From assembly GCA_965226435.1 (NCBI GenBank), contig CBDDCY010000011.1:1-64000 (forward strand): a stretch of 64,000 nucleotides of DNA, read 5' to 3'. Under the pieces are notes generated by a model that worked only from the letters and a program-made list of their open reading frames with translations, was not told the origin of the DNA and searched no databases. Shown one piece after another: positions 18,414 to 27,575 of the stretch (the stretch's first letter is position 1; every line of letters begins with the position of its first letter). The position numbers and the translations under genes were made by a program. Source of the stretch: UBA6623 sp965226435. GTDB lineage: Bacteria; Acidobacteriota; Terriglobia; Bryobacterales; UBA6623.

Positions 18414-19827
18414 GAGATATTGTCAAATGTTGTGGATGGGCGAGGTCAGGCGGCGTTTTCCTGAACCATCAATCCATCCTTGAAAACCTTTCCCTCTAAG
18501 ACATGAACAATCACTTCCGAACCGTTCAGGCGTCGCCAGTGGCGCTCGGCTTGGCGGGCCAGCATGAAGACCATCGTTAACGACGCTTCGCGGCTGCCAC
18601 AACCCTTCGTTCGTCGCTGCCGCAAACGGACCGTCGCAAAGGTGGACTCGATCGGGTTCGTCGTCCGCAAGTGCCCCCAGTGCTCGGCCGGAAAGTCGTA
18701 GAAAGCCAGCAGCACTTGGCGGTCTTTTTCCAGGCACTCGACCGCTTTGGGAAACTTCTTCTCGTATAGGTTCTTGAAACGGTCCAGAGCGGCCTCCGCC
18801 GTCTGCCGACTCTCGGCAAGATAGATGTCGCGCAGCGCCTGCTTGGCTTTGCCCTGCATGCTCTGCGGCAGCTTATTGAGCACGTTGGCCGTCTTGTGGA
18901 GCCAGCAGCGTTGCTCACCGGTCGCCGGATAGACTTTCCGCAGTGCCGCCCAAAACCCCATCGCTCCGTCGCCCACCGCCAACTTCGGCGGCAGCTCGAG
19001 CCCCTGCCGTTTCAAGTCCTCCAGCAACTCCTGCCACGACAGTTCGCTTTCGCGAAAGCCGTCGTGCACCGCCAGCAGTTGCTTGCGACCGTCTTCGAGT
19101 GCTCCCATCACAACCAGCAAACACTGCCGTTCATCGTCCAGACGAACATTCGAGTAGATGCCATCGGCCCAAATGTAAACAAACCGCTGGCCGCTGAGGT
19201 CACGCTTTGACCAAGCCTCGTACTCGCGGCGCCAGACGTCTTTGAGACGCACCACCGTCGTCGCCGACAGGCCCGGAGCGTCGGGCCCCAGCAAGGCCTC
19301 CAGCGCTTCGCTGAAATCGCCCGTCGAGATCCCTTTCAGGTACAACCAGGGGATCAACTCCTCCACACTCTTCGTGCGCCGCAGATACGGCGGCAGGATC
19401 TGGGAAGTGAAACGAAAGCGCCGGCCCTGCTCATCGACTCGGCGATCGTCGACCCGCGGCGCCTGGATCTTCAGCTGCCCCACGCCGCTGACGATGGTGC
19501 GCTCGCGGGCGTGACCGTTGCGCACCACCAGCCGCCGGCCGTCCTGGTCGACTTCGTGCTGATGCGTTTCGATGTAGGCGGTCACTTCGGCTTCCACGGC
19601 CTTGACGAGCATCTGGCGCGCTCCTTGGCGCAGCACCTCATCCAAGGGCGAGCGTTCCTTTCCATCAATGACTTGGGGGTTGACTTGACTGCTGCTCTCA
19701 GCAGCTTCACACTGACTCATGGCGTATCCTCCTTGTTCCTTTCCAGAAAACGATTGAGTTGCTTCCTCAATCGTCAGGATACGCCGCCTCCCCTCAGAGG
19801 CTCATCCACAACTTATGGTTATAGCTC
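18414..19827 (-). mobile_element. IS256-family insertion sequence inserted in IS3 orfB
   Basis: 1,414 bp with inverted ends (left GAGATATTGTCAAATGTTGT followed by GGATGGGC; right, minus strand, GAGCTATAACCATAAGTTGT followed by GGATGAGC). It is flanked by the 9-bp direct repeat GCTTGCGAT at 18405-18413 and 19828-19836, the duplication length expected for IS256. The clean duplication and uninterrupted transposase suggest a recent insertion. Confidence 0.9.
18446..19720 (-). CDS. IS256-family (Mutator-type) transposase
   Basis: A 424-residue Mutator-superfamily transposase of normal length. Catalytic acids are visible in YIWADGIYSNVRLDD, LAVGDGAMGFWAAL and TTNPIESTFATVR, with the C/D(2)H-like cluster EQRCWLHKTANVLNKLP between them. 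The N-terminus (SPLDEVLRQGARQMLVKAVE) is typical. The frame is intact. Confidence 0.92.
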   Translation of the reverse strand: MSQCEAAESSSQVNPQVIDGKERSPLDEVLRQGARQMLVKAVEAEVTAYIETHQHEVDQDGRRLVVRNGHARERTIVSGVGQLKIQAPRVDDRRVDEQGRRFRFTSQILPPYLRRTKSVEELIPWLYLKGISTGDFSEALEALLGPDAPGLSATTVVRLKDVWRREYEAWSKRDLSGQRFVYIWADGIYSNVRLDDERQCLLVVMGALEDGRKQLLAVHDGFRESELSWQELLEDLKRQGLELPPKLAVGDGAMGFWAALRKVYPATGEQRCWLHKTANVLNKLPQSMQGKAKQALRDIYLAESRQTAEAALDRFKNLYEKKFPKAVECLEKDRQVLLAFYDFPAEHWGHLRTTNPIESTFATVRLRQRRTKGCGSREASLTMVFMLARQAERHWRRLNGSEVIVHVLEGKVFKDGLMVQENAA

Positions 19828-20065
19828 GCTTGCGATTGATCACCCAACCTTGGCGGCGCAGCTCGGCGGTGATGCGCCGCGAGCCGTAGGCGGGCATCTC
19901 CAAGGCGATGCGCTGGATGGCGTCCCGCGGCGCCGTCTCGTGGTCGCCCGCGGGCGGTTGACGAGCCCGGTAGTAGGCCGCGCGGTGGACCTCCAACACA
20001 CCACACATCGCGGCCAACGACAAGCCCGCTCCCGTTTCTCGTTGTTGCTCGATCAAGGTGATCAT
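19828..20065 (-). pseudogene. IS3 no. 2 OrfB, 5' part
   Basis: Encodes the HTH_21 start of OrfB (LEVHRAAYYRARQPP, DAIQRIALEMPAYGSRRITA) up to GWVINRKR, where the IS256 target duplication begins. It overlaps orfA by a few bases for the frameshift fusion. Confidence 0.85.
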
Positions 20066-20397
20066 CTTGTCTTTGAAGACGCGGCGCTCGGCGGGACTGA
20101 CGCCTCGAGCCGCGTCAAGGCCTTTTTTAACAGGGCGTTCTCCATCGTCAGCCGGCCCACCATCTGCTCCAGCTCGTTCACCTGAACCTGCTCGTCATGC
20201 GGCTCGCGGTCGCGCTGAAAGGCTCGTTCGGGGTCGCGGCGCAGTTGTTGCCGCCACTTGCTCAAAAGCGTCGGATGGATCTCATAGCGCCGCGCCACGG
20301 CAGCAACCGAGGCTCCCGCCTCGACCTGCCTCACCGCCCGCAACTTGAACTCGCCGGAAAACTTTCTCCTGGACAACGTCATCGCACCTCTCTCCAT
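20062..20397 (-). CDS. IS3-family OrfA of IS no. 2
   Basis: A 111-residue HTH protein (MTLSRRKFSGEFKLRAVRQV; HTH at ASVAAVARRYEIHPTLLSKW; leucine-zipper region NELEQMVGRLTMENALLKKA). The -1 slippery heptamer A AAA AAG is present on the minus strand at 20122-20128, in the LLKK codons. The partner orfB is interrupted, so this copy cannot move by itself. Confidence 0.87.
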   Translation of the reverse strand: MERGAMTLSRRKFSGEFKLRAVRQVEAGASVAAVARRYEIHPTLLSKWRQQLRRDPERAFQRDREPHDEQVQVNELEQMVGRLTMENALLKKALTRLEASVPPSAASSKTR

Positions 20398-20549
20398 TCA
20401 CTGTAAAAAGATGCTTAACGACTTGTCTCATTTTGGGGGTCCACTCCACCCCCCCGGTGTGGTACAAGTGTAGAGGTCGTACGATACCAGTATGGGGACC
20501 AATAGTATGGGGACCAAGATCCCTAAGGGCAGTCCTGCGAGGAGGTTCT

Positions 20550-23500
20550 ATGTTCCGCACACTCGCTACATCCCTTACGCTTCTTGCGTTGTTCGTTGGC
20601 GTCGCAAACGCCCAGTTCAGCGGCGCCGTTGAGGGGTACGTCAAGGACGCTACCGGCGCCGTCATTCCAGGCGCGGAGGTCAGCGTCATCGACGAGAACC
20701 TCGGCGTCGAACGGAAAATCACTTCGAACGAGACGGGGCTTTTCCGCATCGCCGAGCTGCCCGCCGGCTCTTACCAAGTCAGCGTCACGTCGGAGGGCTT
20801 TCAAACATGGTCCACCACGGGCTTGCTCGTTCGGAGCAACGAAACGAGAACGCTGTACCCGGAGATAGAAGTCGGCGAAGTAACGACTTCAGTCACCGTC
20901 GAGGCCGCCACCAGCGCCGTGAATACGACGGAAGTGGACAACAGCAGCTATATCGCCGAGGAATCCATTCGAAATCAGCCGCTCCCCCGGAACACAATAT
21001 GGCAACTGTCCACATTGGTGCCGGGCGTGACGGGTTCGGGCGAGACCAGTGCAACGAATGGCGCCTTCGTAGACAATTACCAGGGCGAAATGGGACTGAA
21101 GATCAACGCTTCCGGGCAACGGCAGGGAGCGAACTTAGTCATGCTGAACGGCAGCTATGCCGAGGTGCCCTCACGCGACGGAACCATTATGGTCAGTCCG
21201 ATCCCCGATTCACTCCAGGAATTCCGAGTCGAGGCGCAGAGCTTCTCGGCGGCCAAGGGAAGGTCGTCGGGAGCCTTTATGGAGTTGGTCACAAAGTCCG
21301 GGACGAATGAATGGCATGGCACGGTTGGATACCTCTACACGAACGATAATCTTTCGGCCCGCACCATCGCCCAGTCCAGCCTCACCGACTTTGCCCAGAA
21401 AGACTTCTGGACGACGATCGGCGGACCGATCAAGAAAAACAAGACATTCATCTTCGGCTCTTTCGATATCTTGCGAGCTACTACAGCGGCTACCTCCCTT
21501 GGAACCGCCGAAACCCCGCAGTTCAGGAGCTATGTGACCACGAATTTTCCCCAGTCGACCGCCGCCGAGATCTTCCGTCGGTCGCCGGCCATCGATCCAA
21601 CCGGCGACATCATTTCGGTGGGGCAGTTGAAGCTGAGGAACCCCGGGCAGTTCGACGATTTGTCGACGATTCCGGACGATCTGCCCGCGGTGGGAACGGT
21701 CAATGTCAGCGGATCCGTGCCGCGGAGGGGCGAGCAGTATCAGGTCCGAGTCGACCACCACTTCAGTGATAACGATCGTTTTTTTGGATACTACTATGAG
21801 TCGGATGGAACTCGCCAATTCGCAAGCCTCATCCGGCCGGCCTTTACGCGCTGGTCTCCCGTGCTGAACACCTGGTGGAAAGGGGATTGGAACCACATCT
21901 TTTCGCCGACGCTCATGAATAGCATGAGTTTTCGCTATTCCCGGCAGACGGGAGAGCAACAGGCCGGCCTCGGCGAAGGAGCCGTTGACATCCCCAATAT
22001 CAGTGTCTCGGGAACTCAAGGCTTCGGCGCCTGGGGGCCCGGCGGATGGACGACGCCGACCTGGGAATGGAAAGACATGGCCACGCTGAACAAAGGCGAC
22101 CACACCATCCAAATAGGCGGCGAGTATGTGCGGCCCGACGATACGGTGCCGTGGCGAAAAACACTCACTCGGCCCACCTTCGGGTTCTCCAATTTGCTCG
22201 ACTTCGCGCAGGACAAACCGACTTCCCAATTTGGGCCGACCGTGAATCTATCCAGCGGACAAGTGCAGGGAGCCTTTCTGAGTTACCACACAGCGTTTAC
22301 CGGCTTCTTTTTTCAGGACAACTGGAGGCTGAGGCCCGGGTTTTCCCTGAATATCGGTGTGCGCGTCGACAATTACGGGGAGGGTGTCCGCTACACGGAA
22401 GACTCCGACCCGGGTTGCTATCTGTTTGCCGGACAAGGGAACAATACCATGGAGCGGATTGCCAACGGGTTTGCCGAGTGCAGGCAAACCGCGACCGATC
22501 GGCTGCCCTGGTTGGTTAGCCCGCGGCTCGGTTTCGCTTGGGACGTGTCCGGCAACGGATCCTTGTCGGTCCGAGGCGGTTACGGTATGTACCGCGACCG
22601 CATCGCCCAGAACTGGTTTTCCACTCTCAATCTTCTTGGCCCTCCCGCCACGGCCACTCCCAGCCTGAACGTGCTCTCCGGTGACACCCTCACCTATGGA
22701 TTAGGGAATTGGGGAGACTTGGACGCACTCGCTCAAGATGTCTCTCCTGATATTTGGCCCAAGCCCGATGTGTCCTACGAGATCAATGAAAGGGGCGGTG
22801 TGAAGGGACTCCGGTCGAGCATTCTGAGCGTCGACCAAAACATGAAGATCCCCACGGCGCACAGTTGGATGCTCAGTATTCAGAAACGTATCGGTTCCGA
22901 TTCGATGGCCGAGATCAACTACACCGGCTCGGCGGACCATAATCTGACCTCCCATACCGACATCAACCGTTTCCCCGGTGACCTGCTCGACGGGCGTTTG
23001 GACCGCCTCAACCCGTTCTTCGGGGCCGTGCAGCGGCGCTGGACCGGCGCCAACTCGAATGCTCACCTGTTGTCTTTGCTGTTCCAAAAGCGACATACGA
23101 GCGGGCGCTCGATAAGGTTCGTATATACCTACGCCAAGGTGCTCGATCAATTCAGCACCTCCGGGTTGCCGCAGGCTTCGGTTCCGGCCACGCCGGTGTT
23201 CGATGTCTGGAATCTGAGAGCGCAGCGGGGACGCGCGGATTTCGACATTCGGCAGCGGCTCACCTTTGACGCCATGTGGCAAGCGAGAGTACCCGAGGGC
23301 AACTGGTATTCAAGGGTTGTGAACGGTTGGCGTCTGGGTACGCTGGGGATTTTGCAAACCGGGTTGCCGTATACGGTTCAGACGACGGCGTCGTTCCCGT
23401 CGGGGGACTTCAATGCGGACGGGTTGAATAACGATCTGCCGAACGCTCCCGCGTTCGGAAACAGCCTGAGCGGATCCTCTAAGAGTGATTTTCTCAGCGG

Positions 23501-23795
23501 CTTGTTCACAGCCGCTGACTTCCCGACTCCCGCGCGCGGCCAACAGGGTAATCTCGGCCGCAACACGTTCACCAATCCCGGCCTGCTCAACATAAACCTG
23601 TTGATCACGAGAGAATTCAAGATCCCGTGGCGGGGTGAGGGAGCGGTTCTTCAGGTGCGCGGGGAGATATTCAACGCGATCAACCGCGCCAATCTGGACC
23701 GCGTGCGCAGCAATATGGTCGATGGACTCTTCGGGCGGGTAACCAACTCCATCGGTCCGCGCTCGGCGCAACTCGGGTTACGCTTTGTGTTCTAG
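20550..23795 (+). CDS. TonB-dependent receptor, Oar-like with carboxypeptidase-regulatory N-domain
   Basis: A ~1,081-residue outer-membrane protein. The start at 20550 is chosen because GGAGG (20541-20545) sits 4-5 bases upstream and it opens a clean signal peptide, MFRTLATSLTLLALFVGVANA. A Greek-key carboxypeptidase-regulatory domain follows (GYVKDATGAVIPGAEVSVID, GTYQVSV-type end, residues ~25-105), then a plug with NQPLPRNTIWQL and LNGSYAEVPSRDG, and a long beta-barrel ending in aromatic F (LGLRFVF). Such receptors import large or complex ligands with TonB energy; the ligand is unknown. A CRTAC1 and a TPR gene follow on the same strand. Confidence 0.92.
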   Translation: MFRTLATSLTLLALFVGVANAQFSGAVEGYVKDATGAVIPGAEVSVIDENLGVERKITSNETGLFRIAELPAGSYQVSVTSEGFQTWSTTGLLVRSNETRTLYPEIEVGEVTTSVTVEAATSAVNTTEVDNSSYIAEESIRNQPLPRNTIWQLSTLVPGVTGSGETSATNGAFVDNYQGEMGLKINASGQRQGANLVMLNGSYAEVPSRDGTIMVSPIPDSLQEFRVEAQSFSAAKGRSSGAFMELVTKSGTNEWHGTVGYLYTNDNLSARTIAQSSLTDFAQKDFWTTIGGPIKKNKTFIFGSFDILRATTAATSLGTAETPQFRSYVTTNFPQSTAAEIFRRSPAIDPTGDIISVGQLKLRNPGQFDDLSTIPDDLPAVGTVNVSGSVPRRGEQYQVRVDHHFSDNDRFFGYYYESDGTRQFASLIRPAFTRWSPVLNTWWKGDWNHIFSPTLMNSMSFRYSRQTGEQQAGLGEGAVDIPNISVSGTQGFGAWGPGGWTTPTWEWKDMATLNKGDHTIQIGGEYVRPDDTVPWRKTLTRPTFGFSNLLDFAQDKPTSQFGPTVNLSSGQVQGAFLSYHTAFTGFFFQDNWRLRPGFSLNIGVRVDNYGEGVRYTEDSDPGCYLFAGQGNNTMERIANGFAECRQTATDRLPWLVSPRLGFAWDVSGNGSLSVRGGYGMYRDRIAQNWFSTLNLLGPPATATPSLNVLSGDTLTYGLGNWGDLDALAQDVSPDIWPKPDVSYEINERGGVKGLRSSILSVDQNMKIPTAHSWMLSIQKRIGSDSMAEINYTGSADHNLTSHTDINRFPGDLLDGRLDRLNPFFGAVQRRWTGANSNAHLLSLLFQKRHTSGRSIRFVYTYAKVLDQFSTSGLPQASVPATPVFDVWNLRAQRGRADFDIRQRLTFDAMWQARVPEGNWYSRVVNGWRLGTLGILQTGLPYTVQTTASFPSGDFNADGLNNDLPNAPAFGNSLSGSSKSDFLSGLFTAADFPTPARGQQGNLGRNTFTNPGLLNINLLITREFKIPWRGEGAVLQVRGEIFNAINRANLDRVRSNMVDGLFGRVTNSIGPRSAQLGLRFVF

Positions 23796-23951
23796 CCGGC
23801 GGCGGGCACGGTCCTTGGCCGTTGCCCGGGGCTTGCCGGCCTAAAAAACACTCCGGCGGGGCGCTCATCCGCGCCCTGCCCTCCCCCGAAAAGCCTGACG
23901 GGGTTTCCGGCTGACGGCCGACTCGCTAAACTTGTCTGTTGCGGAGGCGCA

Positions 23952-25670
23952 GTGAAGACATCGAGACGAGAGTGGTTGGCTCTGCTGGCGGCGCCCATGG
24001 CCCGGGGACAAGGCGCGGCAAGCCGGAACGTCCGGGCGCGGAAGCGAGCCGAGCTTTCCGCAAAGCCCTTTCACGCGCACTTTGTCGACGTAGCCGCCGA
24101 GGCCGGACTACGACACCCGACCATCTACGGACCCGTTGACCGCAAGGACTACATCATCGAGACCGTCGGCTGCGGCTGCGCCTTCCTTGACTACGACAAC
24201 GACGGCTGGATGGATCTGCTGGTTCTTAGCGGGTCCCGTGTCGCCGGCGCGCCCGAGGGGACGAGTAGCCGGCTCTACAAGAACAATCGCGACGGCACCT
24301 TCACCGACGTCACGGAAAAGGCGGGCCTGCTGCGAACGAGTTGGGCCTCGGCTGTCACGGTCGGCGATTACAACAACGACGGATACGACGATCTGTTCAT
24401 TACCGCCTACGGCCGAAACACCCTTTACCGAAACAACGGCGACGGCACGTTCACCGACGTAACCCGCGAAGCCGGCCTGCTCGACAGCGAGGTTCGTTGG
24501 GGCGCCGGGTGCTGTTTCGTCGACTACGACCGGGATGGCGATCTCGACCTGTTCGTATCGAATTACTGTCACTTCGACTTCGACAGCGCGCCAAAGCCCG
24601 GCATGGAGACGTGTAACTGGAAGGGAGTTCCGGTTCATTGCGGTCCGCGCGGATTGCCCTTCTCGAGGCATTCTCTCTACCGCAACAACGGTGACGGAAC
24701 GTTTCGGGAGGTCAGCGAAGAAGCGGGCGTTGCAAAGGCGCGGCCAGGTTACGGCATGACGGTTGTGGCCGCCGACTTTGACAATGACGGCTGGCCCGAC
24801 ATCTATGTCGCCTGCGATTCCACGCCCAGCCTGCTTTTTCGCAACAAGCACGACGGCACCTTCGAGGAAGTCGGCATCCTCAGCGGCGTCGCCCTCAATG
24901 AAGACGGCCAGGAACAGGCCGGCATGGGCGTCGGCATCGGGGATATCAACCTTGACGGCAGCCTTGACATTCTCAAGACGCACTTCGCCGACGATACGAA
25001 TATCCTGTACGTCAACAACGGGACAGGGAGATTCAAAGACCACACGCTGTCATCAGGCCTGGCGGTCGAAGTTCGCTATGTCTGTTGGGGCGCCGGGATC
25101 GTCGATCTTGACAACGACGGCCTTCCCGATATCTTCTACACGACGGGAAATATCTATCCCGAGATCGAAGAGAAGCTGCCGGCCTACCCGTTCAATACGC
25201 CGAACGTCCTGTTCAGGAATCTCGGCAACGGCCGTCTCGAGCAACTGACCGAAGGCGTCGGGCCCGGGCTTGCCGCGGTGCATTCGAGCCGTGGCTGCGC
25301 CTTCGGCGACTTTGACAATGACGGCGATATCGATGTGCTCGTCGTCAACCTCAACGAGCCGCCGTCGCTTCTCCGCAACGACGTCAAGGGAAACAATCAC
25401 TGGCTCAAGTTGAAGTTAGTCGGTACGGTGTCGAACCGTAGCGCGATCGGCGCGCGGGTCGTCTGCTCCTATGGTTCCCGAAGTCAGGTGCAGGAGGTGA
25501 TGGCTCAGTCGAGCTTCTATTCCTGCAATGACCCGCGGCTTCACTTCGGGTTGGGTGAAGCCGAGTCGGCGACGCTGGAGATCCGATGGCCGCTGGGAAC
25601 CAAGCAGGTCTTGCGCGACGTGGCGGCGGATCAAATCCTCAGGATCGAAGAGCCGCGCGATTCGGCGTAA
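23952..25670 (+). CDS. CRTAC1-family protein (FG-GAP/VCBS repeats plus ASPIC/UnbV domain)
   Basis: A 572-residue exported beta-propeller protein starting at a GTG with GCGGAGGCG upstream. The N-terminus looks like a Tat-type leader (TSRREWLALLAAPMA). At least seven repeats of the calcium-binding pattern DYDNDGWMDLLV / GDYNNDGYDDLFI / DFDNDGWPDIYV follow, alternating with LYRNNGDGTFTDVT. The final ~70 residues form the ASPIC/UnbV domain (GARVVCSYGSRSQVQEVMAQ, LEIRWPLGTKQVL). The function of bacterial CRTAC1 proteins is not established; they are surface or periplasmic. It is probably co-transcribed with the TPR gene 27 bp downstream. A close paralogue lies at 44597-46348. Confidence 0.9.
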   Translation: MKTSRREWLALLAAPMARGQGAASRNVRARKRAELSAKPFHAHFVDVAAEAGLRHPTIYGPVDRKDYIIETVGCGCAFLDYDNDGWMDLLVLSGSRVAGAPEGTSSRLYKNNRDGTFTDVTEKAGLLRTSWASAVTVGDYNNDGYDDLFITAYGRNTLYRNNGDGTFTDVTREAGLLDSEVRWGAGCCFVDYDRDGDLDLFVSNYCHFDFDSAPKPGMETCNWKGVPVHCGPRGLPFSRHSLYRNNGDGTFREVSEEAGVAKARPGYGMTVVAADFDNDGWPDIYVACDSTPSLLFRNKHDGTFEEVGILSGVALNEDGQEQAGMGVGIGDINLDGSLDILKTHFADDTNILYVNNGTGRFKDHTLSSGLAVEVRYVCWGAGIVDLDNDGLPDIFYTTGNIYPEIEEKLPAYPFNTPNVLFRNLGNGRLEQLTEGVGPGLAAVHSSRGCAFGDFDNDGDIDVLVVNLNEPPSLLRNDVKGNNHWLKLKLVGTVSNRSAIGARVVCSYGSRSQVQEVMAQSSFYSCNDPRLHFGLGEAESATLEIRWPLGTKQVLRDVAADQILRIEEPRDSA

Positions 25671-25697
25671 CCCGCGTTAAGATTGTATAGGCGCGCC

Positions 25698-27296
25698 ATG
25701 TCTGAATCTCGGAGTCGGTCCGGAGCTGTAGCGCGGGCTTTTCTCGTTGCCTGCCTCGGCCTCACGGTGCTCAGCGGTCTGCCCGGCGGCGCCCGTGCCG
25801 CGGATCTTTCGCCGGGCATCGAGCACCTTCGCGCGGGCCGGACCGATCAGGCTCTGGCGTTCTTTGAAGAGGCCGGCAAGCACAACCCGAACGATGTCAA
25901 AGTGCTGAATATGATTGGGGCGACGTTGTGCTTGCGGAACCGGACGCTGGATTCGATCCCGTATTTCGAAAAGGCGCTCCGAATTGATCAAAGCTTTAGT
26001 CCGGCGCGGAAGAATCTTGCCCTCGCCGAATTCAATCTCGGTCGTTACGACGACGCGAAAACTCATTGGCTCAGCCTGCTCGAAGCCCCGGCACTACGTG
26101 CTCAGGCGAGCCTGTTCTTGGGGATGATCGCCTCGGAACAACGCCAACACAAGGACGCCGTGCGGCACTTCGAGCAGGCCGGTGATCTGATCAACAGTCA
26201 GCCGCAATCCCTGATCGGCTTCGCTCGGTCATTGGGGCACGAGGGGGATTCGGTACGCGCTGATGATCTGCTGGGGATGCTCCGCGGCCGGAGCGACCTC
26301 ACGGCCGCCGATTATGCCGACATCGCGGCGCTGCTATCGGCCCGAGGACGCCACGAGGAGGCCTTGGCCGACCTCGCCCGGGCCGAGCAATTGGACCCCC
26401 GTCTGCCGGGGCTCGGGTACTACCGCGTGGATCTGCTGGCGAAAGCCGGTCGGAGCGACGAGGCGCTGGCATTGGCTGAAGACCTGTCGAACAGATCGCC
26501 CGATGGCCGCCTGCTCACGCTCCTCGCTGAGATCGCGGAGGGCTCGGGCAAGCTCGAGACGGCCATCGAAGCACTGAGAACAGCCATCCAGATCGAGCCC
26601 CGGGCGGAAGACCACTATTTAGAACTGAGCGCCCTCTGCACAAAGTACAGAAATAGTGCTCTTGCCCTCGAAATCCTCGACCTAGGACTGCGGCAATTGC
26701 CGCGCTCCTACCGCTTGCTTGTGCAGAAGGGAATCACGTTGGGGCATTCGCAGAATCACGATGAGGCGAAGAAAGTCTTTTCGCGAGCCATCGCACTGGG
26801 AGACGATCATTCAGTGGCGTTGGCGGCGCTGGCCGTCAGCCAACTTCTTTCCGGGGAAATGCCGGAAGCCCTGACAACGCTCCGGGGCGGGTTGGACCGC
26901 TTCCCGAAAGACTTTTATATCCACTACCTTTACGGTTTTGCTCTCGATCGGTCTCGTGCCGAAAAAGGCGCGGAAACAGACGCGGCGCAAATGGCCGTGA
27001 GCCACCTCAGAACGGCGATCCGGCTGAGCGCTGATTTTTCTTCAGCCTACTATCGCCTTGGAAAGCTTCTTATCGAGAGCGATCCGGACGCCGCGATTCG
27101 CAACCTCGAAGCGGCTGTCCGATTGAATCCGGATTCGGTTGCCGCGAAGTACCAGCTTGGACAGCTCTATTTGGATCAAGGCCGGCGTGAAGAGGGCGCC
27201 AGGCTGATGAACGAAGTCGGCGAGGCGAAGCAGAAGGAACTCGAACAAGAGCAAAAGCCGCAGTTCAGAGTGGCCAAGGTACCGTCGAGGCGCTGA
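25698..27296 (+). CDS. Exported TPR-repeat protein
   Basis: About 532 residues. An N-terminal hydrophobic signal (AFLVACLGLTVLSGLPGGARA, cleavage around ARA-AD) is followed by some twelve tetratricopeptide repeats, for example GIEHLRAGRTDQALAFFEEA, SIPYFEKALRIDQSFSPAR, AIRNLEAAVRLNPDSVAAKY. It ends in a charged coiled tail (EAKQKELEQEQKPQ). ATG 25698 is chosen over a TTG at 25683. TPRs mediate protein contacts, and its position right behind the CRTAC1 gene suggests a shared envelope complex. No enzymatic domain is seen. Confidence 0.87.
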   Translation: MSESRSRSGAVARAFLVACLGLTVLSGLPGGARAADLSPGIEHLRAGRTDQALAFFEEAGKHNPNDVKVLNMIGATLCLRNRTLDSIPYFEKALRIDQSFSPARKNLALAEFNLGRYDDAKTHWLSLLEAPALRAQASLFLGMIASEQRQHKDAVRHFEQAGDLINSQPQSLIGFARSLGHEGDSVRADDLLGMLRGRSDLTAADYADIAALLSARGRHEEALADLARAEQLDPRLPGLGYYRVDLLAKAGRSDEALALAEDLSNRSPDGRLLTLLAEIAEGSGKLETAIEALRTAIQIEPRAEDHYLELSALCTKYRNSALALEILDLGLRQLPRSYRLLVQKGITLGHSQNHDEAKKVFSRAIALGDDHSVALAALAVSQLLSGEMPEALTTLRGGLDRFPKDFYIHYLYGFALDRSRAEKGAETDAAQMAVSHLRTAIRLSADFSSAYYRLGKLLIESDPDAAIRNLEAAVRLNPDSVAAKYQLGQLYLDQGRREEGARLMNEVGEAKQKELEQEQKPQFRVAKVPSRR

Positions 27297-27575
27297 GCTT
27301 CTTGGCCCCTTTATTCGGCCGGTGTGGCAACCCCGGTCTGACAACGGCGTAAGGTTCCAAAACTCGAACGTGGTCTAAGCGGTTTACTGACTGCAAGTTG
27401 TGGTTACGGAGTTTTGGCGAAGGACAGCTGTTTTTCTTCGCGCGATCTGACGGCCAAACCGAGGCACGGGCCGAAGGCGTGCCAAGAGAACGTCTCTAGA
27501 GAGACTCCTTACTCGGGCTTCCCACGAGCGACCTCAGGTGTCGCTTTTTGCCACAAAACGCGACACTTGTCTCGC
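27297..27575. other. Spacer between convergent genes
   Basis: 279 bp between the TPR gene and the convergent methyltransferase-like gene. No gene, repeat or clear terminator hairpin was recognised. Confidence 0.4.

Larger units (their letters stand above)
17545..20444 (-). mobile_element. IS3-family insertion sequence no. 2, clipped at left and interrupted by IS256
   Basis: The right inverted repeat is complete at 20413-20444 (minus strand GTGGACCCCCAAAATGAGAC, then AAGTCGTTAAGC). The left end is missing: homology with the solo end at 54288 begins only at TTCGCTGAAAAAGGCTTGGC (17545 onward), directly after the ISNCY end. orfB is broken by an IS256 element at 18414-19827. The order of events is therefore IS3 no. 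2 first, then IS256 and ISNCY. The non-coding left arm resembles that of IS3 no. 1 (CGGAGGCGGGCTCTG... CAAGGAATAGCC), so the two IS3 elements are distant relatives. Confidence 0.82.

Noticed and set aside
20433..20549. Upstream extension of the TonB receptor frame
   Set aside because: The segment lies in IS-flank DNA and would bury the clear signal peptide that starts at 20550 behind a good ribosome site.
23952..25670. CRTAC1 protein as an integrin-like adhesin
   Set aside because: The repeats are FG-GAP/VCBS-like, but no ligand-binding domain is seen; only the family name is supported.
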